A stretch of DNA of 41,366 bases from Brasilonema sp. CT11 (lineage in GTDB: Bacteria; Cyanobacteriota; Cyanobacteriia; Cyanobacteriales; Nostocaceae). Of the stretch, positions 1-8,778 are shown one piece after another. Both the position numbers and the translations under genes were made by a program. Numbering within the stretch: position 1 is the stretch's first letter; each line of letters starts with the position of its first letter. The stretch covers positions 1 to 41,366 of the forward strand of contig NZ_JABXYX010000067.1 in the NCBI RefSeq assembly GCF_017982655.1, in the 5' to 3' direction. The notes under the pieces were generated by a model. That model saw nothing but the letters and a program-made list of their open reading frames with translations, ran no database searches and had not been told where the DNA came from.

Positions 1-107
1 GCAAAATTCTTGTCAAGAACTTTGAGAGAACTCTAGCTAATGCCACTGCAAAGGTTAATCTTTGTTTTATTCGGCTGATGGTTAAGAGGCTTGCAGCACC
101 TTTTTAG
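1..107 (+). mobile_element. 3' end of an IS5-like transposase (partial at window edge)
   Basis: The frame open from base 3 to the TAG at 105-107 encodes 34 residues with no start inside the window. They include NFERTLANATAK and LCFIRLMVKRLA, which resemble the basic C-terminal tail of cyanobacterial IS5-family DDE transposases (NFER.L..A..FI.L.FIRLMLKRL). The catalytic part lies outside the window. The family assignment rests on remembered C-terminal patterns, so IS4/IS5-like is as far as it goes. Confidence 0.55.
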
Positions 108-857
108 ATGTCAAATGGGTTCTATATGACGCAAATATTATAAAATAGTTCCTGAATGCTTTCACATGCTATATGTCCGACGAACTACAGCAGAATATGT
201 CTTGCGGACACGCTATGCGAACAGAAATCAGAAGTCGAAAGTCAGAAGTAAAAAAGGCTTATAGTCTGGCTTTTAGACCTCAGTATTGTATTTCAATTAC
301 TTGCAATGTGCTGTATGTTCAGCAATAGGCAACGGTATGCTGAATGGAATCTGTTCTTTCTATTGTATTCCTTCTTGATTAAAATGGTAAATTTTAAGAG
401 TCATACATCTGTGGTTTCTAAAACCATAAGCAATGAGCTTATTACTTTTGTGTAAAATTGCTACAGTTCATTCACTCAAAAATGGCAGATAAGTTTTATA
501 CACTGTCAGCGCACCATCTCTCAATACACCTGTTTTGTGTCAAGTTTTGTCATTTTGCATCATTTCTCGACTTTAAGTTCAGGGTAAAAGCAAGGGATAA
601 GTCTTGCAGATTATAAAGATTTATCATCTTCTTGAGCGTAGAAGCGGATTGGATTTAGCTCAAGTAAGACACCTGTTACACACTTGGAGAAACGAAGAAT
701 CTGTCTTCTAGCTTGAGCAGAATAACTGTAAATATTTGTAATAAAAAGCGTGGTTCTGCATAAAATCTGTAGCTGAGACGTGAGTTATAGAAGATTTGCT
801 ATCTGTTAGTAACAGAAGTGCATCGTCTTTTATCAGCTTGCTCTAACTTCAGCATTT
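108..857. other. Long leader upstream of the type I exporter; no gene seen
   Basis: This 750-base stretch has no credible open frame. It holds the end of the left-edge IS element and one copy of an 80-90 bp repeat (227-314). The rest is AT-rich DNA that presumably contains the promoter of the ABC exporter gene. I could not identify a convincing -35/-10 pair, and the spacer in front of the ATG at 858 has no strong Shine-Dalgarno sequence. Confidence 0.5.
227..314 (+). repeat. 80-bp repeat family, copy R1
   Basis: This segment starts with ATCAGAAG and ends with TTGCAATGTGCTGT. It matches the reverse complement of 8779-8858 (R2) with 7 mismatches over 73 aligned bases, plus one extra heptamer in R1. 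It also matches the reverse complement of 7817-7895 (R3) more loosely. The left end carries the heptamer-like AGAAGTC units common in these genomes; the right two-thirds is unique sequence conserved between copies. It lies about 540 bp upstream of the exporter gene. It could be a small non-autonomous mobile element or a shared regulatory element. Confidence 0.75.
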
Positions 858-3800
858 ATGACTTACACCAAAACTACTATTCACGATTTTTTGGCTGAAT
901 TATTCCCATTCGATCAATTGCCAACAGCAACCCTAACAAAATTAGGCGAAAAAGTACAGCTTTTGCGCTACAGCATGGGTCAGACAATTCTCCTGCGGGA
1001 ACACATGCCGGCTCAAATATCCATTCTCTACGAAGGGCAGGCACGCCTATTAAGTTACGATCCTCACACGCAGACACCTGTGACACTGCAATTACTTCAA
1101 AAAGGAGACATCCTAGGTTGGACTAGCTTGCTACGAGGGATTCCTTGTGAGACTGTCATTGCCTCTAGAGAAACAATTTGTTTAACTTTAGAAGCGACAG
1201 AGTTTTTAGACCTGCTAAAACATAACCCTACTTTTGCAAAAGGCTTTGAGAATCGCTGTAGTGTGAGCGAAGTTTTTGAGCTATTGGGTGCTGAACTGGC
1301 GCAGCAAGCTGATAGCAAAGTTATACTGCTTTCCTCTGGTGCATCCGATATTAAAGAACTGACTTTCAAAGTCTTAAAGGAAGCAGTTGTTTTCACCCTT
1401 CCACAGGGCAAAACTCTTCTAAAACAACTAGACTCCAATCTAGTCTGGTTTGTCAGTGGTGGAAAGCTGAAGAATCTTCCTGTGGGAAGTCGCTTACAAC
1501 TAAAGGATGGAGCAACCCAATTAAACGTCTCTGAGAAGAAGAGTGCGGTTCGCTTGGTGGGTATCCCAAAAGCAACTCTTTCTCCAAAAGCTTCTAGAAG
1601 CACAAAAGAATCAACACAGAGAAATTTAGAAAAAAATTTATCGCTGGAAGATATACCATTAGGACTGAAGCGTCCTCCTAAGCTGGTAGCAAAAATAGAT
1701 TCTGATGATGAGCGTTCCCACAAATATCCTTATATCCACGGCAGAGGTTCAGTAGAGGCAACTTTAGCTTGCTTCCAGATGCTGAGTCAATATTGGCACA
1801 TTCCCTTTCGCCAAGATGTGATTCGCAAAGTCGTCAACAATCAGATTCAGCGCACTCAAAGCCTTTCGTTACAACTATGCGGTGCTGTGGCTGAATTAAT
1901 GGGGTTAAATGCTCAATTAATCCATATTCCAGCATCAGCTGTGACAAGATTGCAAGCTCCAGCCATCATTCGCTGGCAGGATAGTTTCGCAATCCTTTAC
2001 GAAATCAGCGAACAAAAGCTGATACTTGCAATACCGGAAAGTGGCATTGTGCAGCAAAAGCCAGCCAAGTTTATCGAGAACTGGGGTGATGAAGGTCAAG
2101 TATTGCTGCTTAAACCTACCAAATCTACTCCTAAGCAGCGGTTTAGTTTACGTTGGTTTATCCCTTCTCTTTTTAAATACCGCAAAGTTCTTTTTGAAGT
2201 CCTGCTTGCTTCATTTTTTGTCCAAATCTTTACTTTAGCGAATCCTTTAATTATCCAGGTGATTATTGATAAAGTCATTATTCAAAACAGCTTTGATACT
2301 TTGCATGTTATGGGAATTTTGCTGTTAATTCTAGCTGTTTTTGAAGGGCTTTTAACGAGTCTCCGTACTTATTTATTTGTCGATACGACTAACCGGATTG
2401 ACCTGACTTTAGGCTCAGAAATTATTGACCATCTGTTGCGTCTACCCTTGCGCTATTTTGAAAGACGACCTGTAGGAGAACTCGCAACAAGAGCGAATGA
2501 ACTCGAAAATATTCGTTCATTCCTAACAGGAACTGCTTTAACTGTGGTGTTAGATGCGGTTTTTTCCCTCATCTACATTTTGGTGATGATGGTTTACAGT
2601 TGGCTGATGACTCTTGTGGCTTTGGCAACTGTTCCCTTGTTTGCACTGCTCACGGCGTTGGTTTCCCCGATTGTGCGACGACAACTGCGAGAGAAAGCTG
2701 TGCGTAATGCCCAAACTCAGTCCTATTTGGTGGAGGTGCTGTCAGGTATCCAAACCGTGAAAGCACAAAATATTGAGTTGCGATCGCGCTGGCAATGGCA
2801 AGAACACTACAGTCAGTATGTGACTGCTGGTTTTCAAACTGTGATCACTTCCACGACTGCCAGTGCCACTAGCCATTTTCTCAACCAAGTTTCTGGTTTA
2901 TTAATCCTGTGGATGGGATCTTACTTAGTACTTCAGGGACAACTAAGCCTAGGACAACTCATCGCCTTCCGCATTATTGCCAGCTATGTCACTGCTCCTT
3001 TACTACGATTAACCCAACTGTGGCAAAACTTCCAAGAAACCGCTCTATCTCTAGAACGCCTCGCCGATATTGTGGATACTCCCATCGAAGCTGAGGAAAC
3101 AGATCGCAATAACATTCCTATGCCTGCCATCAAAGGCGCTGTTACGTATGAAAATGTCTCGTTTCGTTTTAACCCCAGTGGTCCGCTTCAGCTTGTGAAT
3201 ATTAACCTGGATTTTACACCTGGACAGTTTGTTGGCATTGTTGGACAGAGTGGTTCTGGTAAAAGCACCTTGACAAAGCTTTTGCTTCGACTTTATGACG
3301 TTGATTCCGGCAGAATTCTCATTGATGACTATGACATTGCCAAGGTAGAACTCTATTCCCTGCGCCGTCAGATAGGAATGGTGCTTCAGGACTCACTCTT
3401 GTTTGATGGCACAGTGCAGGAGAATATAGCCCTGACAAATCCAGAAGCCACAACAGAAGAAATTATTGAGGCTGCTAAGATTGCCGCTGCCCATGATTTT
3501 ATTATGTCTTTGCCGAATGGGTATAACACCAGAGTTGGAGAGAGAGGTTCAGCGTTATCTGGAGGACAACGACAGCGAATTGCGATCGCCCGCACAGTTT
3601 TACAAAACCCCCATTTACTTGTTCTCGACGAAGCCACTAGTGCCCTAGATTACCATTCTGAACGGCAGGTATGCCTGAATTTAGCAGAGGCGTTCCGGGG
3701 GCGTACAGTCTTTTTCATTACCCATCGTTTGAGCACTGTTAAACATGCAGATGTCATTTTGCTACTCGATAAAGGAGCAGCTGTAGAACAAGGAACTCAC

Positions 3801-3866
3801 GCAGAATTAATGGCTCAAAGAGGTCGTTATTACTGCCTTTATCAGCAGCAAGAAACACAACTTTGA
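858..3866 (+). CDS. HlyB-like type I secretion ABC exporter with N-terminal CNB-like and C39-like domains
   Basis: This 1002-residue protein is the inner-membrane motor of a type I secretion system. A cyclic-nucleotide-binding-like fold spans roughly residues 20-125. A peptidase-C39-like domain (about 288-420), a six-helix ABC membrane domain (about 435-720) and an ATPase domain follow. The ATPase has Walker A GQSGSGKST at 796-804, signature LSGGQRQR from about 900, Walker B LLVLDEATSALD and switch His in ITHRL. The C39-like domain cannot cleave: the catalytic Cys position is Ala301 (VEATLACF) and the His region reads QDSFAIL, as in HlyB. The CNB-like domain lacks the phosphate-binding Glu and Arg (GWTSLL and PCETVIA where GE.. 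and R.A are expected), so nucleotide binding is doubtful. An HlyD partner follows 105 bp downstream. HetC of heterocystous cyanobacteria is an exporter of similar size; orthology cannot be judged here. Confidence 0.93.
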   Translation: MTYTKTTIHDFLAELFPFDQLPTATLTKLGEKVQLLRYSMGQTILLREHMPAQISILYEGQARLLSYDPHTQTPVTLQLLQKGDILGWTSLLRGIPCETVIASRETICLTLEATEFLDLLKHNPTFAKGFENRCSVSEVFELLGAELAQQADSKVILLSSGASDIKELTFKVLKEAVVFTLPQGKTLLKQLDSNLVWFVSGGKLKNLPVGSRLQLKDGATQLNVSEKKSAVRLVGIPKATLSPKASRSTKESTQRNLEKNLSLEDIPLGLKRPPKLVAKIDSDDERSHKYPYIHGRGSVEATLACFQMLSQYWHIPFRQDVIRKVVNNQIQRTQSLSLQLCGAVAELMGLNAQLIHIPASAVTRLQAPAIIRWQDSFAILYEISEQKLILAIPESGIVQQKPAKFIENWGDEGQVLLLKPTKSTPKQRFSLRWFIPSLFKYRKVLFEVLLASFFVQIFTLANPLIIQVIIDKVIIQNSFDTLHVMGILLLILAVFEGLLTSLRTYLFVDTTNRIDLTLGSEIIDHLLRLPLRYFERRPVGELATRANELENIRSFLTGTALTVVLDAVFSLIYILVMMVYSWLMTLVALATVPLFALLTALVSPIVRRQLREKAVRNAQTQSYLVEVLSGIQTVKAQNIELRSRWQWQEHYSQYVTAGFQTVITSTTASATSHFLNQVSGLLILWMGSYLVLQGQLSLGQLIAFRIIASYVTAPLLRLTQLWQNFQETALSLERLADIVDTPIEAEETDRNNIPMPAIKGAVTYENVSFRFNPSGPLQLVNINLDFTPGQFVGIVGQSGSGKSTLTKLLLRLYDVDSGRILIDDYDIAKVELYSLRRQIGMVLQDSLLFDGTVQENIALTNPEATTEEIIEAAKIAAAHDFIMSLPNGYNTRVGERGSALSGGQRQRIAIARTVLQNPHLLVLDEATSALDYHSERQVCLNLAEAFRGRTVFFITHRLSTVKHADVILLLDKGAAVEQGTHAELMAQRGRYYCLYQQQETQL

Positions 3867-3885
3867 CAGTTATCAGTTATCAGTT
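3867..3885. repeat. Heptamer tandem repeat (CAGTTAT), STRR type
   Basis: Two and a half units of CAGTTAT begin directly after the stop codon of the ABC exporter gene. Short tandem heptamers of this kind are a known feature of heterocystous cyanobacterial genomes. Confidence 0.85.
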
Positions 3886-3971
3886 CCATTTCTTGGGTTT
3901 CAGTTCCCCACCAAATCCCAACTCAAAATTAACGCATTCAAAAATGACTTATTTGAAACAAGAGGATAGCC

Positions 3972-5522
3972 ATGAGTGAATACAATGGGCGCAATCTTCA
4001 ACAAGCAACTATCTCTACACCGAGAGCGCTTCCAAATGAAGTTAAAGTACCTATAAAATTTTCTGTTGATAGTAGCAAATTTACTCCATCTGTTGTCTTA
4101 CAACAATCACCTTTTTGGTCACGAGCTATTGTCTGGGGATTGATAGCGGTGACAACCTCTGCACTCATTTGGGCAAATGTCGCGAAAATAGAGGAAGCAA
4201 TTCCTACCCAAGGCAAGCTAGAACCACAAGAAACTGTTAAGGAAGTACAGGCTCCTGTGAATGGGGTAGTCAAAACAGTCTATGTTAAAGATGGGCAAAG
4301 AGTCAGCCGTGGCGATTTGCTTTTGAGGCTAGATTCAACAGCGGCGCAAGCTCAACTGAAATCTCTCACAAAAATTCGGACTACATTGATCCAGGAAAAT
4401 CAATTTTACCGTAGCCAAATCAATGGGCAGAATGCTCCATCTGTCAACGAGCAATCAATCACCCAACTCAAACTACCCCCAGGATTAGAATCTCTTACCA
4501 AAAGCCGAGCGACACTTAACTCAGAAAATCGACTTTACCGACTTCAACTGAGTGGGAAATCTCAAAGCATGAACCTCACGCCAGAGGAACAGGCGCGCTT
4601 GCAATTTAGCCAAGCGGAACTCAACTCTCGGATTGCAGCTGACAAGTTAGCAATTGAACAATCAGAAAAACAACTAGGCGAAAATCAAGCTCAGCTATCT
4701 TCTGCTAGAGATATTCGATCTGTGAATCAAACTATTCTTAATAATCTTGAATCTGTTGTCAAAGAAGGCGCAATTAGCCGTGTGCAACTCCTTAAGCAAC
4801 AACAGGAAGTACGTACGCATCAAGCAGATGTGGAACGGTTGATGGAAGAACAAGCGCGTTTACAGTTTGCGATCGCACAATCAAAAGAAAAGCTACAAAA
4901 TACAATTGTCGCTGCTAAAAAAGATTTGTTAACTAAAATTGCTGACAATGAAAAACAAATTGCCCAAATCGATAGTGGGTTGAATAAGGCAATTCTAGAA
5001 AATAAAAATAAGATGGCAGAAATTGATAGTCAAATCAGTCAATCGCAGTTGACTTTACAATATCAAGAAATCCGCTCTCCTGCCGATGGAATTGTTTTTG
5101 ATTTACAAGCTCGTTTTCCGGGTTTTGTAGCTAATTCTAATCAACCAGTTCTCAAAATTGTGCCTAACGATGGTTTGATGGCGAAGGTATTTATTACCAA
5201 TAAAGATATCGGTTTTGTGAAAGAGGGAATGAAAGTGGATGTGAGAATTGATTCTTTTCCCTTTAGTGAATTTGGTGATATCAAAGGTGAATTAGTTTCG
5301 ATTGGTTCTGATGCACTACCACCAGACGAAATCCGTAAAGTTTATACTTTTCCTGCTAAGATTCGCTTAGATCGTCAATCTTTGATGATGAAGAATCGGG
5401 AATTACCTCTGCAATCAGGAATGTCAGTTAGTGCGAATATTAAGGTGCGATCGCGCACTGTTATTAGCATTTTTACTGATTTGTTTGCGAGAGAAATTGA
5501 TAATCTCAAGTCTGTAAGATAA
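3972..5522 (+). CDS. HlyD-family periplasmic adaptor (membrane fusion protein) of type I secretion
   Basis: This 516-residue adaptor should link the ABC exporter to an outer-membrane channel. A cytoplasmic N-terminus of about 45 residues precedes one membrane helix (about 48-68, IVWGLIAVTTSALIW). A lipoyl half-motif follows at about 90-125 (APVNGVVKTVYVKDGQRV), then a long Gln/Lys-rich alpha-helical hairpin (about 130-355). The second lipoyl half (RSPADGIVFDL) and a beta-barrel domain (VFITNKDIGFVKEGMKVDVRI) complete the order typical of HlyD. The ATG is preceded by AAGAGGAT at good spacing. It sits 105 bp after the ABC gene on the same strand, so the two are probably co-transcribed. No TolC-like gene is in the window; cyanobacteria usually have one encoded elsewhere. 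Confidence 0.93.
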   Translation: MSEYNGRNLQQATISTPRALPNEVKVPIKFSVDSSKFTPSVVLQQSPFWSRAIVWGLIAVTTSALIWANVAKIEEAIPTQGKLEPQETVKEVQAPVNGVVKTVYVKDGQRVSRGDLLLRLDSTAAQAQLKSLTKIRTTLIQENQFYRSQINGQNAPSVNEQSITQLKLPPGLESLTKSRATLNSENRLYRLQLSGKSQSMNLTPEEQARLQFSQAELNSRIAADKLAIEQSEKQLGENQAQLSSARDIRSVNQTILNNLESVVKEGAISRVQLLKQQQEVRTHQADVERLMEEQARLQFAIAQSKEKLQNTIVAAKKDLLTKIADNEKQIAQIDSGLNKAILENKNKMAEIDSQISQSQLTLQYQEIRSPADGIVFDLQARFPGFVANSNQPVLKIVPNDGLMAKVFITNKDIGFVKEGMKVDVRIDSFPFSEFGDIKGELVSIGSDALPPDEIRKVYTFPAKIRLDRQSLMMKNRELPLQSGMSVSANIKVRSRTVISIFTDLFAREIDNLKSVR

Positions 5523-6138
5523 TTCTTTTAGGTATTGTCAAAGGACAAGGCAGGTTATGAAAGATAAAAGATAATCATACTTTTGCGTTTTTATTTTTTT
5601 CTTTCGCCTTTCCTCATTCCCTAAACTAGATTTAGGAATGCTCTTCCTAATCCTACTTTGGGTATTCAGCTATCACAAACTAGAAGACCAGTGCCCTGTG
5701 AGGTGGGGTTGTATTTGGTGAACTGAGGGGCTTCGCTTTGAAAATTAGAAATCCCTGCTCATTACTCTGCCTAAACAGCCAGGAATTAGATATTTTGTTA
5801 CATAAATTAATTTTTGACATTTTGCATAAAACTCTGGCTGTTTGATCTGAGTTACATACACAAGGAGGATAAGGAAGCTTAACCCTCAGTTGAAATACTA
5901 ACCCAATCGCATTCGTGAGAGGTTAAGGTAACAGACATTTGTCAATAAGTAAGGAGACTTAAAATATGACCAAAATCGGGGGTAGAAAACACAATTTTTG
6001 AAAAGGCGATCGCAGCGAAAGAACTAATTCAAACCTAATAACGAATTAGTACAGATAACACCACAAAGGTTCGGCTAGAGCAAGCGCATTTCCAGTTAGA
6101 ACCTGAGTACCTTTAGTTTCAATTTGGAGTTTTAAATT
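5523..6138. other. Intergenic region between hlyD-like gene and the candidate cargo gene
   Basis: This 616-base stretch contains an imperfect inverted repeat at about 5614-5639 (TCCCTAAA then TTTAGGA) that could be a transcript-end hairpin, although no T-run follows. It also has purine-rich Shine-Dalgarno-like segments (AAGGAGGAT near 5862, AAGGAG at 5951) and an 11-codon open frame at 5966. The cargo gene probably has its own promoter here, but I could not mark it. Confidence 0.4.
5966..6001 (+). CDS. Possible 11-residue leader peptide
   Basis: An ATG preceded by AAGGAG at ideal distance opens an 11-codon frame (MTKIGGRKHNF) that ends in TGA. It lies 137 bp upstream of the 396-residue candidate cargo gene. 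The strong ribosome-binding site suggests real initiation, either as a regulatory upstream ORF or as the stub of a decayed gene. The peptide resembles nothing I recognise, and chance is a fair alternative. Confidence 0.25.
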   Translation: MTKIGGRKHNF

Positions 6139-7329
6139 ATGACATTAACCAATTACCAAATCAAATTTGCAACAGACGATCAGAGCATGTGGGGATCTGA
6201 CTCTAGCCTTAGGGATGAACGTTTTCTTGGAACAGATTGGAATACAAGTGGTTCAAAGACCATTCTTGATTTGCCTTTAAAGTTTGCTGATGTACGTGTA
6301 TACGGCTCTACAAGTGGTCGAATTGGTTTACAGTCCGATCTGCAATTAGATGGAAGAACCGTTGATGCTTCAGTGCCTGTTGATGTCTGGATGGAAATTC
6401 CTGATAAAGTACGCCCTGGTGAAACAATCACAATTAAATCAGGATTCTCCATAGAAGATAATGCAACGTTTTCCGCATCCACTACTGGGTCTTACGATCT
6501 TGATGTAATCTTTGGTGCGAAGGCTACAGCAGGTATCAAATTTGGTAGCCACACCTGGAAACCGCTTAACTTCAACATAGAAGAGCAAAGGAAGGATCTC
6601 CTTTACATTGATAGCAATAGCCCCGACAAGAATTTTCCGCTTAGTGACTTTGGCAACATTGATTTGCATTTTCCCAGCATCAGGACACAGGGATATCTAG
6701 CAGGTTCTAACACCTTGTCTGCGCAAGGGAGCGATCGCTTCTTCACCGGCAGGCTTGACTTAGATAAACTTGCTACCACTGGACTTCGATCTGCCGGAGT
6801 GCCAGTACCCGATCTTGAGGGGGATTGGTCAGGGGGGTTTTCAAAGTGGGGAGTAGGTGTGAGTGCGGGGGTTAAATATAACCTGTTAGATACAGAACTT
6901 GCACCTGCACTGAGTCTGCAGCAGAAATTTGACCTAGCGGTTGATGGCTTGACAGGTCAATTAATCTTAGAGAATGGGGACACGCTTGCTTTCAAGGTTG
7001 GGGAAGACATAACGTTCACCGTGCCTGAGGGTATAGGTGATTCCCTAGAGGCTAATGCCGTCCTTGACATGGATGCTTCCTTCAGGAACAAAACCAGTCT
7101 AGGGTATGACGTAGACCTCGATCTCAAAGCACTGGAGTTAGAGGGTTACGTTAAGGCAGACCTACCTTGGCCTTTTTCAGATAGAAGTGGTAGTTTCGGT
7201 ATAGGTCCTGTTTTTGATAAGCACTTCGACCTTGCTGAAGGAGAAATTGCTAGCATCTACGATCAGACTTTCGATCTGAATGGCTTTAACTCGCAATCTC
7301 TTAGCCTCAACATGCCAGTTGTTGCCTAA
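6139..7329 (+). CDS. Cysteine-free beta-rich protein, candidate type I secretion substrate
   Basis: This 396-residue protein has no N-terminal signal peptide and no cysteine. It is rich in Asp, Gly, Ser and Leu with alternating beta-strand patterns throughout (for example LDLPLKFADVRVYGS, ANAVLDMDASF). The C-terminus ends in DLNGFNSQSLSLNMPVVA, an uncleaved polar-then-hydrophobic tail like those of RTX-type cargo. No GGxGxDxxx repeats are visible, so it is not a classical RTX protein. The ATG has TTTGGAG upstream. The lack of Cys, the tail and the position just after the exporter/adaptor pair together support secretion by that system. I do not recognise a named domain, and its role is unknown. 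Confidence 0.7.
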   Translation: MTLTNYQIKFATDDQSMWGSDSSLRDERFLGTDWNTSGSKTILDLPLKFADVRVYGSTSGRIGLQSDLQLDGRTVDASVPVDVWMEIPDKVRPGETITIKSGFSIEDNATFSASTTGSYDLDVIFGAKATAGIKFGSHTWKPLNFNIEEQRKDLLYIDSNSPDKNFPLSDFGNIDLHFPSIRTQGYLAGSNTLSAQGSDRFFTGRLDLDKLATTGLRSAGVPVPDLEGDWSGGFSKWGVGVSAGVKYNLLDTELAPALSLQQKFDLAVDGLTGQLILENGDTLAFKVGEDITFTVPEGIGDSLEANAVLDMDASFRNKTSLGYDVDLDLKALELEGYVKADLPWPFSDRSGSFGIGPVFDKHFDLAEGEIASIYDQTFDLNGFNSQSLSLNMPVVA

Positions 7330-7599
7330 TTTTGCATAAATGACGTAGTTTTGGGGTCGGCAAACTTAATCCTTAAGTGGGATGATTGCTTGTGCTACCG
7401 TTTTAGGAAAATCTGGCTACAGATAAAGCATCCTGAATGTAATCCCATCATAGTGAGGAGCGGCACAGATTCAGTTTGCCACCCTATCGACTGGGTTAGC
7501 CATGACCGCTAATGACATCTTCGTAACGGCATAGAAACGAATTTAGCCTCTACAAGCCATAACAAATCAGGGCTATTTCATTCTAATTGAGTAACTGAT

Positions 7600-7743
7600 A
7601 TGGTACTAAGGACTAAAATTGAAGCTTTATCCCTTTCCATTGAAACTCTTAACCAGGGTTTGAAAGATTTACTTGAAGAAACCTCATGTACCCACAGGCT
7701 AAAGCCTGGGGCTACAAGAACAAAGCCTGCGGAGGCAGGCTAA
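7600..7743 (+). CDS. Small ORF of 47 residues, possibly a gene truncated by a repeat
   Basis: The first 30 residues look coding: an amphipathic helix, SLSIETLNQGLKDLLEE. The last third is simply the translation of the palindromic repeat at 7691-7743, whose TAA ends the frame. The repeat may therefore have truncated an older small gene. No clear ribosome-binding site is present. This is a weak call. Confidence 0.2.
   Translation: MVLRTKIEALSLSIETLNQGLKDLLEETSCTHRLKPGATRTKPAEAG
7691..7743. repeat. Palindromic intergenic repeat
   Basis: The segment contains GGCTAAAGCC and a 7-bp hairpin, AGCCTGC (7724-7730), GGAG loop, GCAGGCT (7735-7741). The wording AGGCTAAAGCCTGGGGCTAC is familiar as a dispersed intergenic repeat of filamentous cyanobacteria. 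Confidence 0.6.
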
Positions 7744-7816
7744 TTAATGCATCTTCATATGAAAACGGTATAATCTGGTTGTTTGGAAAATGAAAAACAA
7801 TCGTGATTCCTCACTT

Positions 7817-7895
7817 ACATACAGCAGATTGTTCGTGCGTGAAGTACAAAAAGTAAGCTCTAAAAGCCAGATATAAAGCTAATTTTACTTCTGAT
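7817..7895 (-). repeat. 80-bp repeat family, copy R3
   Basis: Read on the minus strand it begins ATCAGAAGTAAAA, continues with CTGGCTTTTAGA and ends CTGCTGTATGT, matching R1 (227-314) across its length with more mismatches than R2 has. It lies 30 bp beyond the 3' end of the isomerase gene, in the same orientation as R2 on the other side of that gene. Confidence 0.65.
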
Positions 7896-7925
7896 TTTTG
7901 AGTGCTGTATGACTGCTGTAATTAC

Positions 7926-8663
7926 TCAATTCAGCGATATCAATCCATCACTAACCAATTTAACGAGCTGCTCTTGCAGCCAGTTTTTAAAAAGTTCATT
8001 GAGCAGTTGCTGGCGCATGGCTTGGTTCAGCTGAGATGGGATCAGTTTTTCTAGTCGCACAATAACTACCCATTCCCCTAAGCGAGTAGGTGGCAAAACT
8101 TGACCAGGCTGGCTAACTAACAGTATCTGAGTCAAAGCCAAGGAAATTTTGCCCAGTTCAATTGGTCCGAGTAACCCGTTAGTTTGCGCCTCTAGACCTT
8201 GAGAATATTCTCGGGCTAGTTTACCAAAAGACTGCTCTGCTTCCTGAATGCGGAAATAAAGTTCATTGGCAACACCTATATCTTTTGTTCGGATTAAAGA
8301 ATAAATCACTTTGTCTAGCGAAGACTTGCGAGTGAGGAAATAAGATTCTAGTTTATGTCCCCAGGTAGCTCGTTTAAATTTCTCAATTCTCAGTTCTCGT
8401 ATAGTTAAATTTTCTAATTGCTCCGGAGTCATTTCATAAAGCTCTAGCCATTGCTGACGTTCTGACTCGCTAGTGAGCTGATATTTCTTATAAAACTGCT
8501 GGCAGGCACTTGCTTTTTCTTCAGACGTGCAGGTAAAGGAGGCAATAGCTTGGTCTACAATCACCTCATGTAAAAATTGCGGCAGCATCTGATAATTCGC
8601 CAGTAGAGTGATGATTGTTTCTGTAGAGATTGTTTGGTTCCTAACTTGTAAAACTTGAGCCAT
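7926..8663 (-). CDS. Parvulin-type peptidyl-prolyl cis-trans isomerase (PpiC/SurA-like), cytoplasmic
   Basis: This 245-residue protein has a helical N-terminal half (about 1-120) resembling SurA-type chaperone segments. A parvulin domain follows at about 125-215, with the motifs FGKLAREYSQG and TNGLLGPIELGKI. A helical tail ends the protein. No signal peptide is present (it starts MAQVLQVRN), so it should act in the cytoplasm. That fits a folding helper for type I substrates before export, and such isomerases are often found next to CNB-type exporters in cyanobacteria (recalled, not checked). It lies downstream of the small C2-like gene on the same strand, 343 bp apart, and is flanked by repeat copies R2 and R3. 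Isomerase activity itself is not proven by the motifs. Confidence 0.8.
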   Translation of the reverse strand: MAQVLQVRNQTISTETIITLLANYQMLPQFLHEVIVDQAIASFTCTSEEKASACQQFYKKYQLTSESERQQWLELYEMTPEQLENLTIRELRIEKFKRATWGHKLESYFLTRKSSLDKVIYSLIRTKDIGVANELYFRIQEAEQSFGKLAREYSQGLEAQTNGLLGPIELGKISLALTQILLVSQPGQVLPPTRLGEWVVIVRLEKLIPSQLNQAMRQQLLNELFKNWLQEQLVKLVSDGLISLN

Positions 8664-8778
8664 ATTTGAGAAAGTAAACTTTTTTATAGAACGTCTTTTT
8701 AGTAAAGAGAAAAGAACGGGTAATAGACAAAAGTTTCGCGACTATTATCAGTCAATCAAAGCTCATTATCAAGATTGA

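Larger units (their letters stand above)
7330..7925. other. Intergenic region rich in repeats; two tiny ORFs
   Basis: This 596-base gap lies between the convergent cargo gene and isomerase gene. It contains a 47-codon open frame (7600-7743), a palindromic repeat (7691-7743), a consensus TATAAT at 7769-7774, and a 31-base segment (7776-7806) repeated at 9638-9668 with four mismatches. Repeat copy R3 is at 7817-7895. The 28-codon ORF at 7790-7876 runs through R3 and is probably not a gene. Confidence 0.5.

Noticed and set aside
858-5522. Bacteriocin/leader-peptide maturation system
   Set aside because: The C39-like domain lacks its catalytic Cys and no small double-glycine or Nif11/NHLP leader peptide gene was found nearby.
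7790-7876. 28-codon ORF (MKNNRDSS...) after a TATAAT box
   Set aside because: More than half of it is repeat copy R3, and no ribosome-binding site of quality precedes it.
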